64,000 nt of DNA from Hyparrhenia diplandra (Eukaryota > Streptophyta > Magnoliopsida > Poales > Poaceae): positions 186,001 through 250,000 of the forward strand of contig JADLZK010010876.1 in NCBI GenBank assembly GCA_015847255.1. Reading direction: 5' to 3'. The position numbers were made by a program, and so were the translations under genes. Shown one piece after another: positions 10,146-21,329 of the stretch (position 1 is its first letter; each line of letters opens with the position of its first letter). The notes under the pieces were generated by a model. It saw only the letters and a program-made list of their open reading frames with translations. It had not been told where the DNA came from and searched no databases.

Positions 10146-13100
10146 CCCCCCCCCTCGCAGTACCGAACGCGTCGGAGAACGAACGCTCAGACCGGAGCGA
10201 AAATCTAAAAAGACGTAAAAAGGAAGCCGCTTGGTGAAGGCATGGGCGAATTGCATTGTGGTGGGAACATGAAGAACACGGACGACACTAACGGAAACAC
10301 GTTCCCGGACGAAATGGAGGTCGATTTCCACATGTTTGGTGCGCTGATGCTGAACTGGGTTGGTGGAGAGGTAGACGGCGTTGACATTGTCGCAGTAGAC
10401 GAGGGTGGCAGACTTCAGATCATGGTGGAGCTCCTGCAAGAGCTGTCGAAGCCAGGAGGCTTCAGCGACGCCGTTGGCAACAGCGCGGTACTCGGCCTCA
10501 AAGACTGGAGGGGAGACAAGCAGGCCGGGCGCTCAAGACCATGAGACAAGGCTGCCACCAAGGAAAACAGCGTAGCCGAAGGTGGAGCGACGGGTGTCGG
10601 GGCAGCCAGCCCAGTCAGCGTCAGTGTGCACAATGAGCTAAGACGGGGCAGACTTGGGGATAACAAGACCATGACCAAGAGTGCCCTGAAGGTAGCGAAG
10701 AATCCTCTTTGCAGCAACAAGGTGAACCTCCCTGGGATCATGCATATGAAGGCAAACTTGTTGGACGGCGTAAGCAATGTCAGGCCGTGTGAAGGTTAGA
10801 TACTGAAGGGCTCCCACAAGGCTGCGGTATGCCGTAGGATCATCAACCGGCATCAGCAGGAATTTTAGCACAAGTGTCAACTGGAGTAGAACAGGGATTG
10901 CAACTGCTCATGCCATGGCGCTAAAAAATGTCCAGAGTATACTGACGTTGGGAGAGAAAAATAGTATCCTTGTGTCGCTGCACTGCCACACCAAGAAAAT
11001 GATGGAGGGGTCCAAGATCTTTCATAGCAAATTCCTTCTTCAGGGCTGTGATCACACGGTGAAGGAGCTGCCCGGAAGAGGCTGTGAGGACAATATCGTC
11101 CACATACAGAAGCAAATAAACCATCTCAGAGCCACGGCGAAAAATGAACAGAGAGGTGTCAGACTTGGCTTCAGTGAATCCCAGAGAGAGCAAATAAGAG
11201 GCAAACCGGCTGTACCATGCACGTGGCGCCTGCTTCAACCTCGTAAAGGGACTTGTTGAGCCGACAAACATGATCTGGGAGGGCTGTATCAGTGAAGCCG
11301 GTGGGCTGGGAGCAGTATACTATTTCAGACAATGTCCCATGGAGAAAGGCGTTCTTCACATCAAGTTGGTGGATTGGCCAGTCCCGTGAGTGTGCCAAGG
11401 TGATGACAGTACGAACGGTAGCCGGCTTGCCAATAGGGCTGAAGGTCTCGTCGTAATCGACATCGGGACGTTGGGTGAACCCACGGAGCACCCAACGAAG
11501 CTTTTGTATCCGCCCGGGGGAACCATCAACGTTGAATTTGTGCTTGAATATCCATTTTTCAGTGACCACGTTGGCTCGGGCAGGGCGAGGAACGAGGTCC
11601 CAAGTGTTGTTGTCCCGAAGGGCGGCATATTCTTCTTCCATGGCCCGACACCAGTGGGGGTCAGCAAGGGCATCACGGCACGACCTCGATGCGGGGACGG
11701 CGCCTCGGCTTTGTAAGGAGAAACGAGGTCGCTGAACCCGGACTTCCACGAGTCGCCATGCCATGAGCGTTGTTGACCGACGGGATCAAGACAGCTCTAG
11801 GAGGAACAGGAGGGTCATCCTTCACATAGCGAGGCGGAGAAGGGATGATCTTTGGAGCGACGACGAGGGGTGCTGCGGGAGGCACAGGCGGGGGTGCGGG
11901 AGCGGACGACGCCATCGAAGACAGTGGGTGATCGGCTTGTTGAGGGTGCGGGTCGCGGGTGCACGCGCTCGGGCCATGGCGGGGCACAGCCAGGAGGCCA
12001 AGGTCGACGAGGCGTAGGGCGCCGCCGGAAGGTGCTGCCGGCCAGGGCATCGGAGGCACGGGGGAGCAGCCGGGCGCCTTAGGCGGGACCCCCGGAGGCG
12101 GCGGGAACCGTACCGCGGAGGAAGAGTCAGGGGCGGGAACGGTGGAGGCCGTCGGGACGGTGGCATGCCGGAGCCGAGCACAGGGAAGCTTTGGAGGAGC
12201 GTTCCGGACGCCAGAGATGTGCCCGAGCAGCGGCGGCCGGGCATTGTGTGCGTGACCGGTGAGCAACCGGCAGAAGCCGCAGGGGCGCGGTGTACTGCAG
12301 GAGAGAGGACGCCGATGGTGTCATCGTTAGTTAGAAAATCAAGCTCCCGATTAGGCGGGAGGGCCGGTGAAGGAGAAAGGAAATGTTGTTTCATCAAGAC
12401 AACATGGCGGGAAATGATGACGCGGTTGGTGGCGATGTCAAGGCACTCAGAACCCTTGTGATCGGGGAGAATAGCCGAGGAGGGCACATAGAGTGGAGCG
12501 TGGGGCGAAGTTTGTGGGGAGTGGTGGTCGTGAGGTTAGGGTAACAGGTGCACCCAAAAGCACGAAGGTCATGATAGGAGGGGTGCTTCCCATAAAGAGC
12601 GAAGAAGGGGGTACCCATATGGAGTGTCTTGGTAGGGAGGCGATTGAGGAGGTATGTGGCAGTGGCGAGGGCATTAGCCCAATAGGAGGGAGGCATGGAG
12701 GCTTGGAAGAGTAGGGTGCGCGTGACATTAGTGGTGGTGCGGATCATGCGCTCGACTTGCCCATTCTGTTGTGAGGTGTAAGCACAGGACATGCGGAGGG
12801 AAACGTCGTGAGCAAGAAAGAAAGCGCGAGAGGTGGAGTTATCGAACTCTCGGCCGTTGTCACATTGCACCTATTTGATGGTGCAGCCAAACTGAGTGGA
12901 TACGTGAGCAAAAAAGTTAGAGATGGCAGGAAAAGCGTCGGACTTTAACCGAAGTGGAAAAGTCCAGAGAAAATGAGAGCAATCATCCAAAGTAACTAAG
13001 AAGTATTTAAATCCAGATACATTGACAATAGGAGAGGTCCATAGGTCACAGTGTATAAGATCAAAATTCTTAGATGCTCGCGACATAGAGGAAGTAAAAG

Positions 13101-14644
13101 GTAATCGAACATGCTGCCCTACCTGACATGCATGGCATAAGGAGTCGTCGGTAGACTGGCTGCTAATGATGGAGGAAGATTGGACGAGACGCTGAAGGGC
13201 AGACGCTGAAGGGCAGCTTTGCCGGGGTGACCCAAACGCCGATGCCAGGTGGTGGAAGAAGGAGTAGCCACAAGAGCGCATGGATCGGAGGGTGAAGAGG
13301 GGAGCTGCAAGGTGTAGAGCGGCCTCGAACTGTCATAGCGAAGGAGGATGTTCCTGGTATGAAGATCCTTCACAGAAACACCAAACGGGTCAAACTCAAC
13401 CAAAACAGAAGTTATCGGGTGAATTTGCGAACAGAAAGGAGGTTTTTAATGATGTCAGGAGCTATGAGGACATTGTTGAGTTGGAAAGGGCCAGGAAGAA
13501 TGGAGTATCCAGTGCCAACAATGGGAAGAGTGGCACCATTTCCGACAACAATGGAGGAAGGAACAGAGGAGGATGGAGATGTGGTGACCATACCGGGGTT
13601 GGAGGCGATGTGAGACGAAGCACCCGAAGTCAAACACCCAACTGAAGTACTCAAAGGCGGGGTGAGGGAGACGGTGTCAAGGCGTTGGCGAGGAGTCGGG
13701 TGTCCATGGTGACCAGGGGAGGAGGCGCTTGATGGGGTGCCTAGAACAGCGGTCCTAGCACCGGGGAGGTGGGTAGAAGACTAGTGGCGCGCCGGCCATC
13801 GGCGTTCGTCCGGTGACGGGCAGCGGGTCCACGTGTGCCTCGGGGGTGGTCCGGGCCACATATGGATGGACCGGTCACGGGTTGAGGGATGGGATGGCCC
13901 GCTGGCCGGCCGCTGGGTGGGCCTCCCGGGGGAGCCCACCCGGGGAGGCGCCGTGGGACCCGCCTTGGCGCTGGCCGAGCCACGGCGGCGTCCACGGGTG
14001 TTACCGGGCGGCTCGGGGGCGCGGGGGAAGGCGTTGAAGGTGGCGAGGGGAACAGCGCACGCTCGAGAAGCAGCGAGCGAGGGCGGGCGGGGGGGAGGGG
14101 GGGCGGGGAGGGCGCCATGTTGAGCTCGGTAGCACGAGATCAGCACGGATGTCGCGAAGGAGGGAAGGGGTCTGCTGGTGAGTGACAGCTGCGAGATGAA
14201 GCGAAGCGTTCATTGAGCCCCAGCGGATGTTGAGGGACGAGTCCGGTCTGAACAGGGGTTGTGAGTCGGCGAGGGCGTCGGCCATGCTCTTCATCTTGCG
14301 GCCGTAGTCATCGATGGAGAGGGCTCCCAGGACAGGTTGCGGAACTCGGCGTCGGGCATGGCGGGACTCGCGGTTGTTCAAGAACTATTGTTCGAGACCA
14401 AGACACGCGAGTGGAAGTGGGAGACGCCGCCACGCTCATGGATGACGCCCGTGAGGTTGGCGGAGATCGGTTGAAGATCCAGGACACAACCAGGTAGTCC
14501 AAAGCGAGACCACGCAGCGGGTCGTGGAGGCGGGAGACGCCGGCGAGGACGTGATCCTTCAGCGCGAACCGCCGAGGATGAGGAGGACGAGCCGCGCCAC
14601 TTGGAGTAGTTGGAGGATCGGAGGTCCGCAACAATCGGAATCAA
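10140..14644 (-). pseudogene. Copia gag-pol polyprotein relic
   Basis: Read from 14644 downward. A gag-like region lies at about 13700-14644 (segment SIDDYGRKMKSMADAL is typical of copia gag). The GAG-pre-integrase and HHCC zinc finger follow (13119-13403: WHRRLGHPG then CHACQVGQ), then the integrase core with CDLW and CDNGREF acidic positions (12394-13100). A Pro-rich linker occupies about 11770-12390. Reverse transcriptase covers about 10921-11764, including QLDVKNAFLHG and the catalytic YVDDI. RNase H follows (10140-10880; YRSLVGALQYL, then CDNVNAVYLSTNP). The frame is broken repeatedly, for example between 11271 and 11171 in reverse transcriptase, at 12870 in integrase and between 10638 and 10439 in RNase H. 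The polyprotein could not be made intact from this copy. Confidence 0.9.
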
Positions 14645-15189
14645 ATTCTTGATGTTACGGATGGCGGCGGCCGGCTGTGTAGGTGAGCGATGGCCGCGGC
14701 GTCGGAGGTGATGGAGTGGGCGTCGTCGCCCCCCGGGAGTCGCCGTCGCGCGAGACGATCCCCGAGAGCGGCGCCTCCGAGTTCTAGGGGCGTCGGCCTA
14801 CGCCCTCCTTCTTGAGGGCGTTAGCGGGCGGCGGACGCGGTCCTGGGCATCGGCGCAGATTTCTGAGGAGGTCGGCCTCCTCCCCGGCCTTTTGCGCTCG
14901 GTGTTGTGGGAGTGTAGAGAGGCGGCCTCGGCCCGCCCCTTTCGGGCGGCGGCAAAGGGCCTCATCTTGGAGCTTGATGGCAGCAGCTACGGTGGAGGCA
15001 CCGGAGGCGGAGGCCATGGCCGGGGATCGATGGCGCCGCGGGCGCAGTAAAGCAGGAGGGGCGCAGGCCGGTAGGAGTGGGCGCGGGCGCGGGACGCAGC
15101 ACGCCGCGAGGAACAAAGGGGAGGGGCGCGGCACGAGGGGGCGGAAGGGAAGAGCGGAAGCGAGGAGAGGAAAGGTTAAGCACATACCA

Positions 15190-15352
15190 TATTGGACAAA
15201 GGCCAACAGGCTTAGATTGATTGATGAGAGTTTACACAAGAGAGATTACATATATAAAGGAGAGAGGGGGGCAGCCCAAAGGGCCTGACCAGGAAGAGGC
15301 ACAGGAAACTAGGAGAGGAGACTAATAGCTAGTAGAGTAATTAATTCTAACA
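15190..15352 (-). repeat. Copia LTR (5' LTR in element orientation)
   Basis: 163 bp, partner of 9979-10145 and lacking four bases present there. Its inner edge abuts the primer-binding site. Its minus-strand TATA-like sequence would drive element transcription leftward. The outer flank (15353 on) resumes unit A tail DNA, matching unit C from 46241. Confidence 0.9.
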
Positions 15353-16154
15353 CTTTTTACAATGTTTTTTTGGATAATGGAACAAGGTTCCAGTTTTGCA
15401 ATGTAAGATGAATGCTTCGTATTATAAATTAAATGATTATTTTGTTGTATCTGCTAGCAATGATCCCATTTTCTTTTCCCCCTATAAATTGTTTCGGGTT
15501 GCATACGATGGCTGCTAAAGCAAAATTTCTACTCGGTGAACAGAAATCTATGAAATCAATCTCCCGTTTGCAAAGCAGAGGCGTGCTCTGCTAGAAGTAT
15601 AGAACAGCTATTGCTAGAAAGAAACAAAAAAAAAAAGGGAACAAAGAAGATGACAACTTGGTAATATTTTTTCTGATTAAACTTGTTTGTTATGAGATTT
15701 AATGTCTTTTCATGAATTACATACATCTTAATTTTCAATTCATCAATAATGTTGAATAGGTGATCATTCATCATCAAACCGATAAATCTCAATTATCGAA
15801 TTGCTTTTTCCTTAAAACTTAAAATTTGTCTTTTTCGGGCGACATTAGATAAATGCTTCAAATAAGTTATTCTTTTGTAGTATGAACTAGCAATGATCCA
15901 TTTCTTTCAGGTTGTGTTCCCAAAAAATATGGGCCAGCATTGATTTATGGGCCAGCAATGTCTCCAGTTCCATATTTTTTCCAGCATCATGCCAGGTGGC
16001 GATTTGCATGCAACTGGAGACATTGCTGGCCCATAAATCAATGCTGGCACAGGAAAACTCAATATATGCCTATGAAAACCGCTTTCAATGCGGGAGCAGA
16101 TTTTCATCAATTCGCCACCTGGCATGATGCTTTATTGGATGATGAGGGCATAGA
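15353..16154 (+). other. NLR unit A tail, second part
   Basis: Continues the unit A tail after the copia insertion and matches unit C at about 46241-47670. It contains one copy of a module of about 350 bp that is tandemly doubled in unit C, a truncated second copy, and then the inverted-repeat patch at 15934-16130. No open frame is credible. Confidence 0.6.
15934..16130. repeat. Foldback repeat: two nested inverted duplications
   Basis: Arm 15934-15969 is the exact reverse complement of 16012-16047 (36 bp), and 15984-16002 is the exact reverse complement of 16112-16130 (19 bp). Units B and C have only the right-hand copies at the equivalent place (about 33625-33750 and 47520-47645). The left copies therefore look like an inverted templated insertion specific to unit A. 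Confidence 0.9.
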
Positions 16155-16464
16155 TGTTGGAGTATGATCCGAATCTTAACGCTGGGTATTATGGGGACGC
16201 CTGGAGCGCCTGCGGTTCAGGTTATGTGCTTAGCGGATTTGTTTTCGTATTGGACTGCAGTCCGTCCGTCCATCCTATATATATACATCTTGAAAGCGGC
16301 ACAGAAAGAGCAGATGACTCGTTGTATTCTCTGTGTTTTGTAAACTCTCTTCATTATATAGTGAAGTTCGCCTGTTGGCGCCCGTGGTTTTTTCCCGCAA
16401 GGGTTTTCCACGTAAAAATATGTGTCTTTTGTTCAATATTTATTTGCATTATTATTTGCTAATA
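16155..16464 (+). mobile_element. Solo LTR, unit A copy
   Basis: About 310 bp beginning TGTTGG and ending CTAATA (CTAACA in the other two copies), with a TATA-like run near 16272 and no internal retrotransposon domain beside it. The flanking five bases, ATAGA and ACAGA, look like a degenerate target duplication. Copies lie at the homologous place in units B (33777-34085) and C (47673-47960), so the insertion and LTR-LTR recombination occurred before these units duplicated. The internal GGTTGGCGCC stretch and size fit a short copia-type LTR, but the family is not certain. Confidence 0.75.
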
Positions 16465-17122
16465 ACAGAAGACATGTGAAGAACATCACCCTGTCCTCTT
16501 CTATGTTGAAATCGTATTGGCCGTGATTGAAGAAAATTCAGCAGATGAACGCCACCGCCCTCCAGGCCTGAATCTCCTATGGTCACCTTGTGCGAACAAG
16601 CAAAAACAAATGACGACAGCTGCAGCTGTATGTGAGTTTTGAAAGAAGGCAGCTGCAGCTAGCTTCCACTCCAGCTAACAAGTGCCTTTCTGCACGTCGA
16701 TGATCTGCTCGCTCGAGGATTTCCTCTGCCTTTTAGTGTCTCTGCTTCATCTTTTTCAGATGATTCTCTACCTCATTTCATTGTGCAAATACTACCCAGC
16801 TGATTTGTTGTAACCTACTGTCTCTGCACATATTTCACTATGAGGCCGCCGGCGGCCAGAGCAGTGTCTCTGCACATATAGTGGCACACGTCAAAGCTTG
16901 CACGTCCCCACGACATCACGGTTGTAATAAGCCAGACCATATTCAGATGCGACCGGACCATTTGTAAGTCCAGCTGCGTTTAATTTGACCACGCCCTCTC
17001 GGCGAGTCTCAACGTCCATTCATACATGATGGTGGATACTCTAAAATAAAACTGGCCATTATTCATCATCTCAGAAATAAATATTGCTCAGCAGGGCGTA
17101 GCAAGATTCAAGGTTTTACTAA
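16465..17122 (+). other. End of NLR unit A tail and spacer
   Basis: 16465 to about 16820 is homologous to 38158-38365 (unit B) and 48000-48980 (unit C), including the ACAGCTGCAGCTG stretch near 16615. Homology to the other units fades near 16830. The remainder up to the Helitron at 17123 contains nothing recognisable. Confidence 0.6.
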
Positions 17123-17881
17123 CTAGAGGGATTCCCACAAGCGTTGCCGCGGGTAGGAAGGGGGTATTGTTAAAGGATTGAATTGTAATCACTAAGAAAT
17201 CCGATCACAATTATCTATTGAGGAGAATTACTTTGTGCAGGTTAGAAACAGAGTTAGTAACGAAGAACTTAAATGTATGAAACAGAGTATATACTCATTG
17301 GCATAAAGATTATTTAATCTTATGTTTAAACTCCAAGCTGAACCAATATCGAATAGGAATATTTAGATATGTTGGACGGGTGACAACTTCTGATAATGTA
17401 ATAAAACATATATAATAATTTATTTGAGGAAATCCTTTGTAGATGATTCAATCCCTTTAACTTCGCCCTTCACGCATCATATCCCCGCGTGTTGCCGCGG
17501 GTATGAAAAAGAAATCTATGAGTTAGAATATTACTATCTCCCTCCTATTCTTTTTCTTTCTTTTTTTTTTCTCTTTTTTCATTCTCTTTTTTTATTTTTT
17601 ACTTTACTCTATACCAAATACCATCAGTGGAGCCTACCTGTAATTTTATCAAAATATATCCATATGAGATCTTGTTTTGAAGGATTTATTAAAATGAATT
17701 CAATGGTGTAATCGAATTTAATTTGGTTTTTTGGTTTTTGTGAGTTATAACATTTTTAGTAGTTCAAACAGTGGGGGCCTGCCACCTGGATGTCATGGCC
17801 TTAGTGAGGCTGCTGAGGTGACATGCTTACATATCGAGAGAACTCCCTAGTGGGGTCCTCTCTATATATAGGTGCAGTAGA
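17123..17881 (-). mobile_element. Short non-autonomous Helitron with two successive 3' hairpins
   Basis: Minus-strand 5' end TCTACTGCACC at 17881 and 3' end CTAG at 17123-17126, located between A (17122) and T (17882) as Helitrons require. A hairpin with stem CCCGCGG next to the 3' end (about 17136-17157) precedes CTAG by seven bases. A second hairpin of similar sequence lies inside at about 17482-17503 without a CTRR after it. No coding sequence. The 5' subterminal part resembles widespread grass Helitrons from memory. The inner hairpin may be an older, bypassed terminator. Confidence 0.7.
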
Positions 17882-18858
17882 TAGCGACAGTATTTTTGGT
17901 TCGGAGACTGCTGCCACTAAACTGTTTGGAGGCAAAGCTCAATTTCATCGAGAGCCCGATGGGTGCAATAGGTAAATAAAAATTCAGTCTTGCAGTGATG
18001 AATGCACGCGCTGCAGAGGAGACGACAGCGAGCGCCCAACACGGCGCGGGTTCTTGATTCTTCCTGTCCGTCGCTCGCGACTTGAGACGACGACTTGATT
18101 CACTCCACAACAAGGGCACAGAAAACGCATCACGATATCAATGCCGGGTTAGTTGGCTGGCGATTTGGAAGAGACAACCATTAGAAAAAAAAAAAAAAAA
18201 GAATATTCTAACTTGGCTGAGCGTCCTTGTTCCTGCTCGGCTACGGCGAGACCTGAGACTCGACTCGCCGCCATTGGTGTCCCTTGTTCCTGTGCAGCAC
18301 TCGCGACTTGACTCCACAGCGAGGGTACATAAAGGTCATCACACGGGCCCACGGATTAGCACGACCACTAATAAAAAGAATGTTCTTTAGAGATGCTTAG
18401 CTTGTTTGACCTCATTCTCTCTCACACAACACTATTCGACCATGCAAAGTCAGTCGGTTTTTCAACCAGTAGAACAGGGCCATTGAGCTTCATCCACAGT
18501 TTTTTATCTTAGTCATTAAATGTTATCAATATGTTATATTATACTTATTAATAATGATGATAAGGTTAGTTTTTATGAGCACTAATACGTTGATTACTGC
18601 ATAGTTTGTGTGCAGATAATCTGGTATTAGTGGTACTTAAACAAATATTTTTAACTAGAAAATATCATGATAAAATGCGTGTTAGTGCAAATTTATTATT
18701 GCACAATTACTTTTTATTATTTTTAAGTAGAAATTATAATTAGTCAGTTATCCTTGTTGCATTGGTGCATACGGTTCGTCCCTTAAAAAGTGTCATTCTC
18801 ACTTCGCCAAAAGTCTGACATTTTTAACTTTGATATTAATGGTAAATAATTAATATAA
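17882..18858. other. Spacer without a recognisable gene
   Basis: Contains two related segments (about 18050-18150 and 18280-18350, both with a CTCGCGACTTGA-like core) and three related copies of an AAGAATATTCT-type motif (near 18196, 18372 and, further away, 23283). The stretch 18372-18560 resembles 23280-23400, suggesting dispersed copies of one unnamed repeat. An A-run lies at 18184-18200. No coding capacity was found. Confidence 0.4.
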
Positions 18859-20603
18859 CTAGTTCACCAACCCATGCTCCCCGCACGGGTTTGAATTTTA
18901 TGAGATACTAACTAATAAGAATTACTTATATCAAATATCTTTCCCTCTCTTCACTAATTTTCTACAATAATAGCTATAATAGGTACTCTATAGTCTTTAT
19001 TTAATTATGATAATCTATCAAATATTGATTTATATTTTTCCATAGGTTTTGTTTCTTTACGTAGCACCTCTATGTATCTTCAATATACATTTAGTTGAAT
19101 CATTTACTTAAACCATGATAGTTTTAGCTATGGTCTACATTTTTCTTACCAATGTAGTGCAACCTATATTTTTGTGATATCATGAAAATCTATACTTTAA
19201 CCTTTAATTTCTGATCTAGTTGTTGGAATATATTTTATACGTAATAATTTGAAATTTTAATGCTTATTGTATTGTTTATTTAAAATTTTCTTTTTCAGTT
19301 AAGAAATAAGAATATTCTAGGTCATCGGCTACCCTCTTAGTTTTGACAATGTCATAAATAGTCGTTTCAGCATGCACCATGGCACTCAAGAAGTTCAAAT
19401 TATTATATGGTATTAGTATGGTTTTATTAAACAAATAATTCTTAAAATTAAGTTATTAATATTGATAATGATATAATGTTTCAATCGAAATTGTCATAAG
19501 TTTTAATATTAACTAAAAGTAAATTCTAAGTGTCATTACTACGTTGTTTGGTAAGGATATATTTGCACGGTTGATAGGCTTACTAAAAATAAATATTTAT
19601 AATAATATAAGTTTTAACTCATGTATGTTGAATTATTGTTCGTAATAATAGCTTTATATCAGTATTTACATGTCGGTTTGAGACATTTTTGTTAATTTTT
19701 GTACCGATTGTCAAAAAAAATATTTGTGGGAAGTATTAGTATTCAAGGACGTTAAATTTGAAATAAATGTTATACCTAATTTTCAATAAGGATCATATCA
19801 TGTATATCGCAGAGACAAATTAAAATTATGGGATCTAGCAAAGATGGTCATACCTTTAGTCAACATCTTGGAAGGGGCCAGCGTTAGATGTCTAGATGCC
19901 GTGGACGCAGGAATTCGTGTCACGGCTAGCCTGTGTGTTCCCACCTTTCCTTTTTTCACCTAGATCTCCTCGTCGTCCCCCATCATATAATGTTGGCGTC
20001 TCAGTACTTTTCGCCTCGACGTCGTTACCTTGTGTCGTGGTGTCATGGTGTCGTTGATGTAGATGTGGAGCTGTTGTCGATGGCGCCCTTGCCGATTGCT
20101 GATGGATTGATCTTCTGGCAGCTGAGTGTCATCTTTGTTGCCTCATTGTCCATCCTCACCATCTTATGGCTGAAGCCACACAATACCAGCCAGCATACGT
20201 GGAGCCGGGGAAATCAGATTAGTTTCTCACCCATTCACGACGACATGCGCACGCCATCACCCGGCCTCCTCGCTTCTCGAACACGACGTCTTGGATCTCC
20301 ATGGGACGCCGCAAACTGTGCGACGATCCACAGGACTTTCAGATGTTGATAGATGGAGATGATGATGAAGAAATTGTGTTGAACGCTGGCGTCATCCGCG
20401 GTCTGCCAGGCTCGCACATGATGCCTATTCTGTAGTTGGTGTTGTTGCTAAATGCGTATGCTCCAAACTTCCACATTCTCCTAGCAAGCTCTGTACACCG
20501 TTTTCAGAATATATATAGTCGAGGCCGATTTGACTTTGATTATGACAGGTGAACGGTATATTTTAGTACATATATATTATGTAGCTATATATATAGAGAG
20601 AGA
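18859..20603 (-). mobile_element. Candidate Helitron (3' end clear, 5' end tentative)
   Basis: At 18859-18862 a CTAG preceded on the plus strand by A, with a hairpin-capable CCCGTGCGGGG some ten bases inside (minus sense), has the form of a Helitron 3' terminus. The best 5' candidate is TCTCTCTCTATATA ending at 20603 and followed by T (20604), but this AT-rich match is weak. An open frame at 19933-20349 in the middle has no recognised domain and may be captured or chance. The rest is AT-rich. Confidence 0.4.
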
Positions 20604-21329
20604 TTAAATAAATAATGTTGGAAAGAACTTTTGCATTCAGAAATTGTGCACCTATATGGAAACACCTTCAGGATTTATTAGTACACTGAAAGGCTTTTTT
20701 TACTGCCAAATGCTTGTCATCTTCATCTCGTAGGTGGCGCTAGTAGGTGGCGAGGATATAGGACAGGGCGAGCAAGCGAGATTGTACATGCAGCTCCATA
20801 CTCTCATTCATGGTCCATGCGTGTCTACGTGGTTCTTGTAGACGGCTGGTCTGATAATCTTTTTGCACTGGAGCTCCATATATGCACCTACTGATCTACA
20901 ATGCTGACGGAGGACGGACGAATGGCAGGGTCTGTCGTAGTTGCGTTACTGCATCAGATTGTCAATAGATATTGCGGTAGTGGTTGATACATCACCTCTT
21001 TCAGATCCACAATCCACAATAGAAGATCGAGGACCAATCGATTGTACCTACTCCAAATAGTAGATCAGGAAAGAAAGGCTCCGGACTTCATGCAATTAAT
21101 CCAAATAGTTGATCAGGAAGAGCCCGGCAATATCCGTGACATTTTTGGGGATTGAGAACTCCGTGTGATGGCAGGATGAGCCGGCGGTGGCAATAGGTTT
21201 CTGCAAGCTATGCAGAAAGAAAGATAAGAGGAGGCACCGGTAGCAATGGGTTTCAGCGTAGGATATGTTTTAACGTGTAATTTGGACGTAGATATATAGT
21301 TTTACTAAAAAAAGACACGGATGATATCG
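20604..21329. other. Spacer without a recognisable feature
   Basis: No gene or terminal repeat was recognised. A short imperfect direct repeat (AAATAGTAGATCAGGAA-like) occurs near 21053 and 21105. Confidence 0.4.

Larger units (their letters stand above)
9979..15352 (-). mobile_element. Ty1-copia retrotransposon with two short LTRs, defective
   Basis: Two near-identical terminal repeats (167 and 163 bp) bound an internal region with copia domain order on the minus strand: gag, GAG-pre-integrase, integrase, reverse transcriptase, RNase H. Next to the upstream LTR (minus-strand sense) is TGGTATGTGC, a partial match to the initiator-methionine tRNA primer site. Next to the downstream LTR is a run of nine G's preceded by GCGA, the polypurine tract. 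It interrupts the unit A tail; unit C near 46236-46250 shows the site without the element. The flanks join without any 5-bp target duplication, which is unusual. LTR similarity (three substitutions and one 4-bp indel) implies a fairly recent insertion, after the units duplicated. Confidence 0.93.

Noticed and set aside
18372..18386. TTTAGAGA followed by T as the 5' end of the Helitron whose 3' end is at 17123.
   Set aside because: The same motif recurs at 23290 in an unrelated context, and the 17881 end gives a better TCTACTGCACC start with the 5' subterminal type familiar from grass Helitrons.
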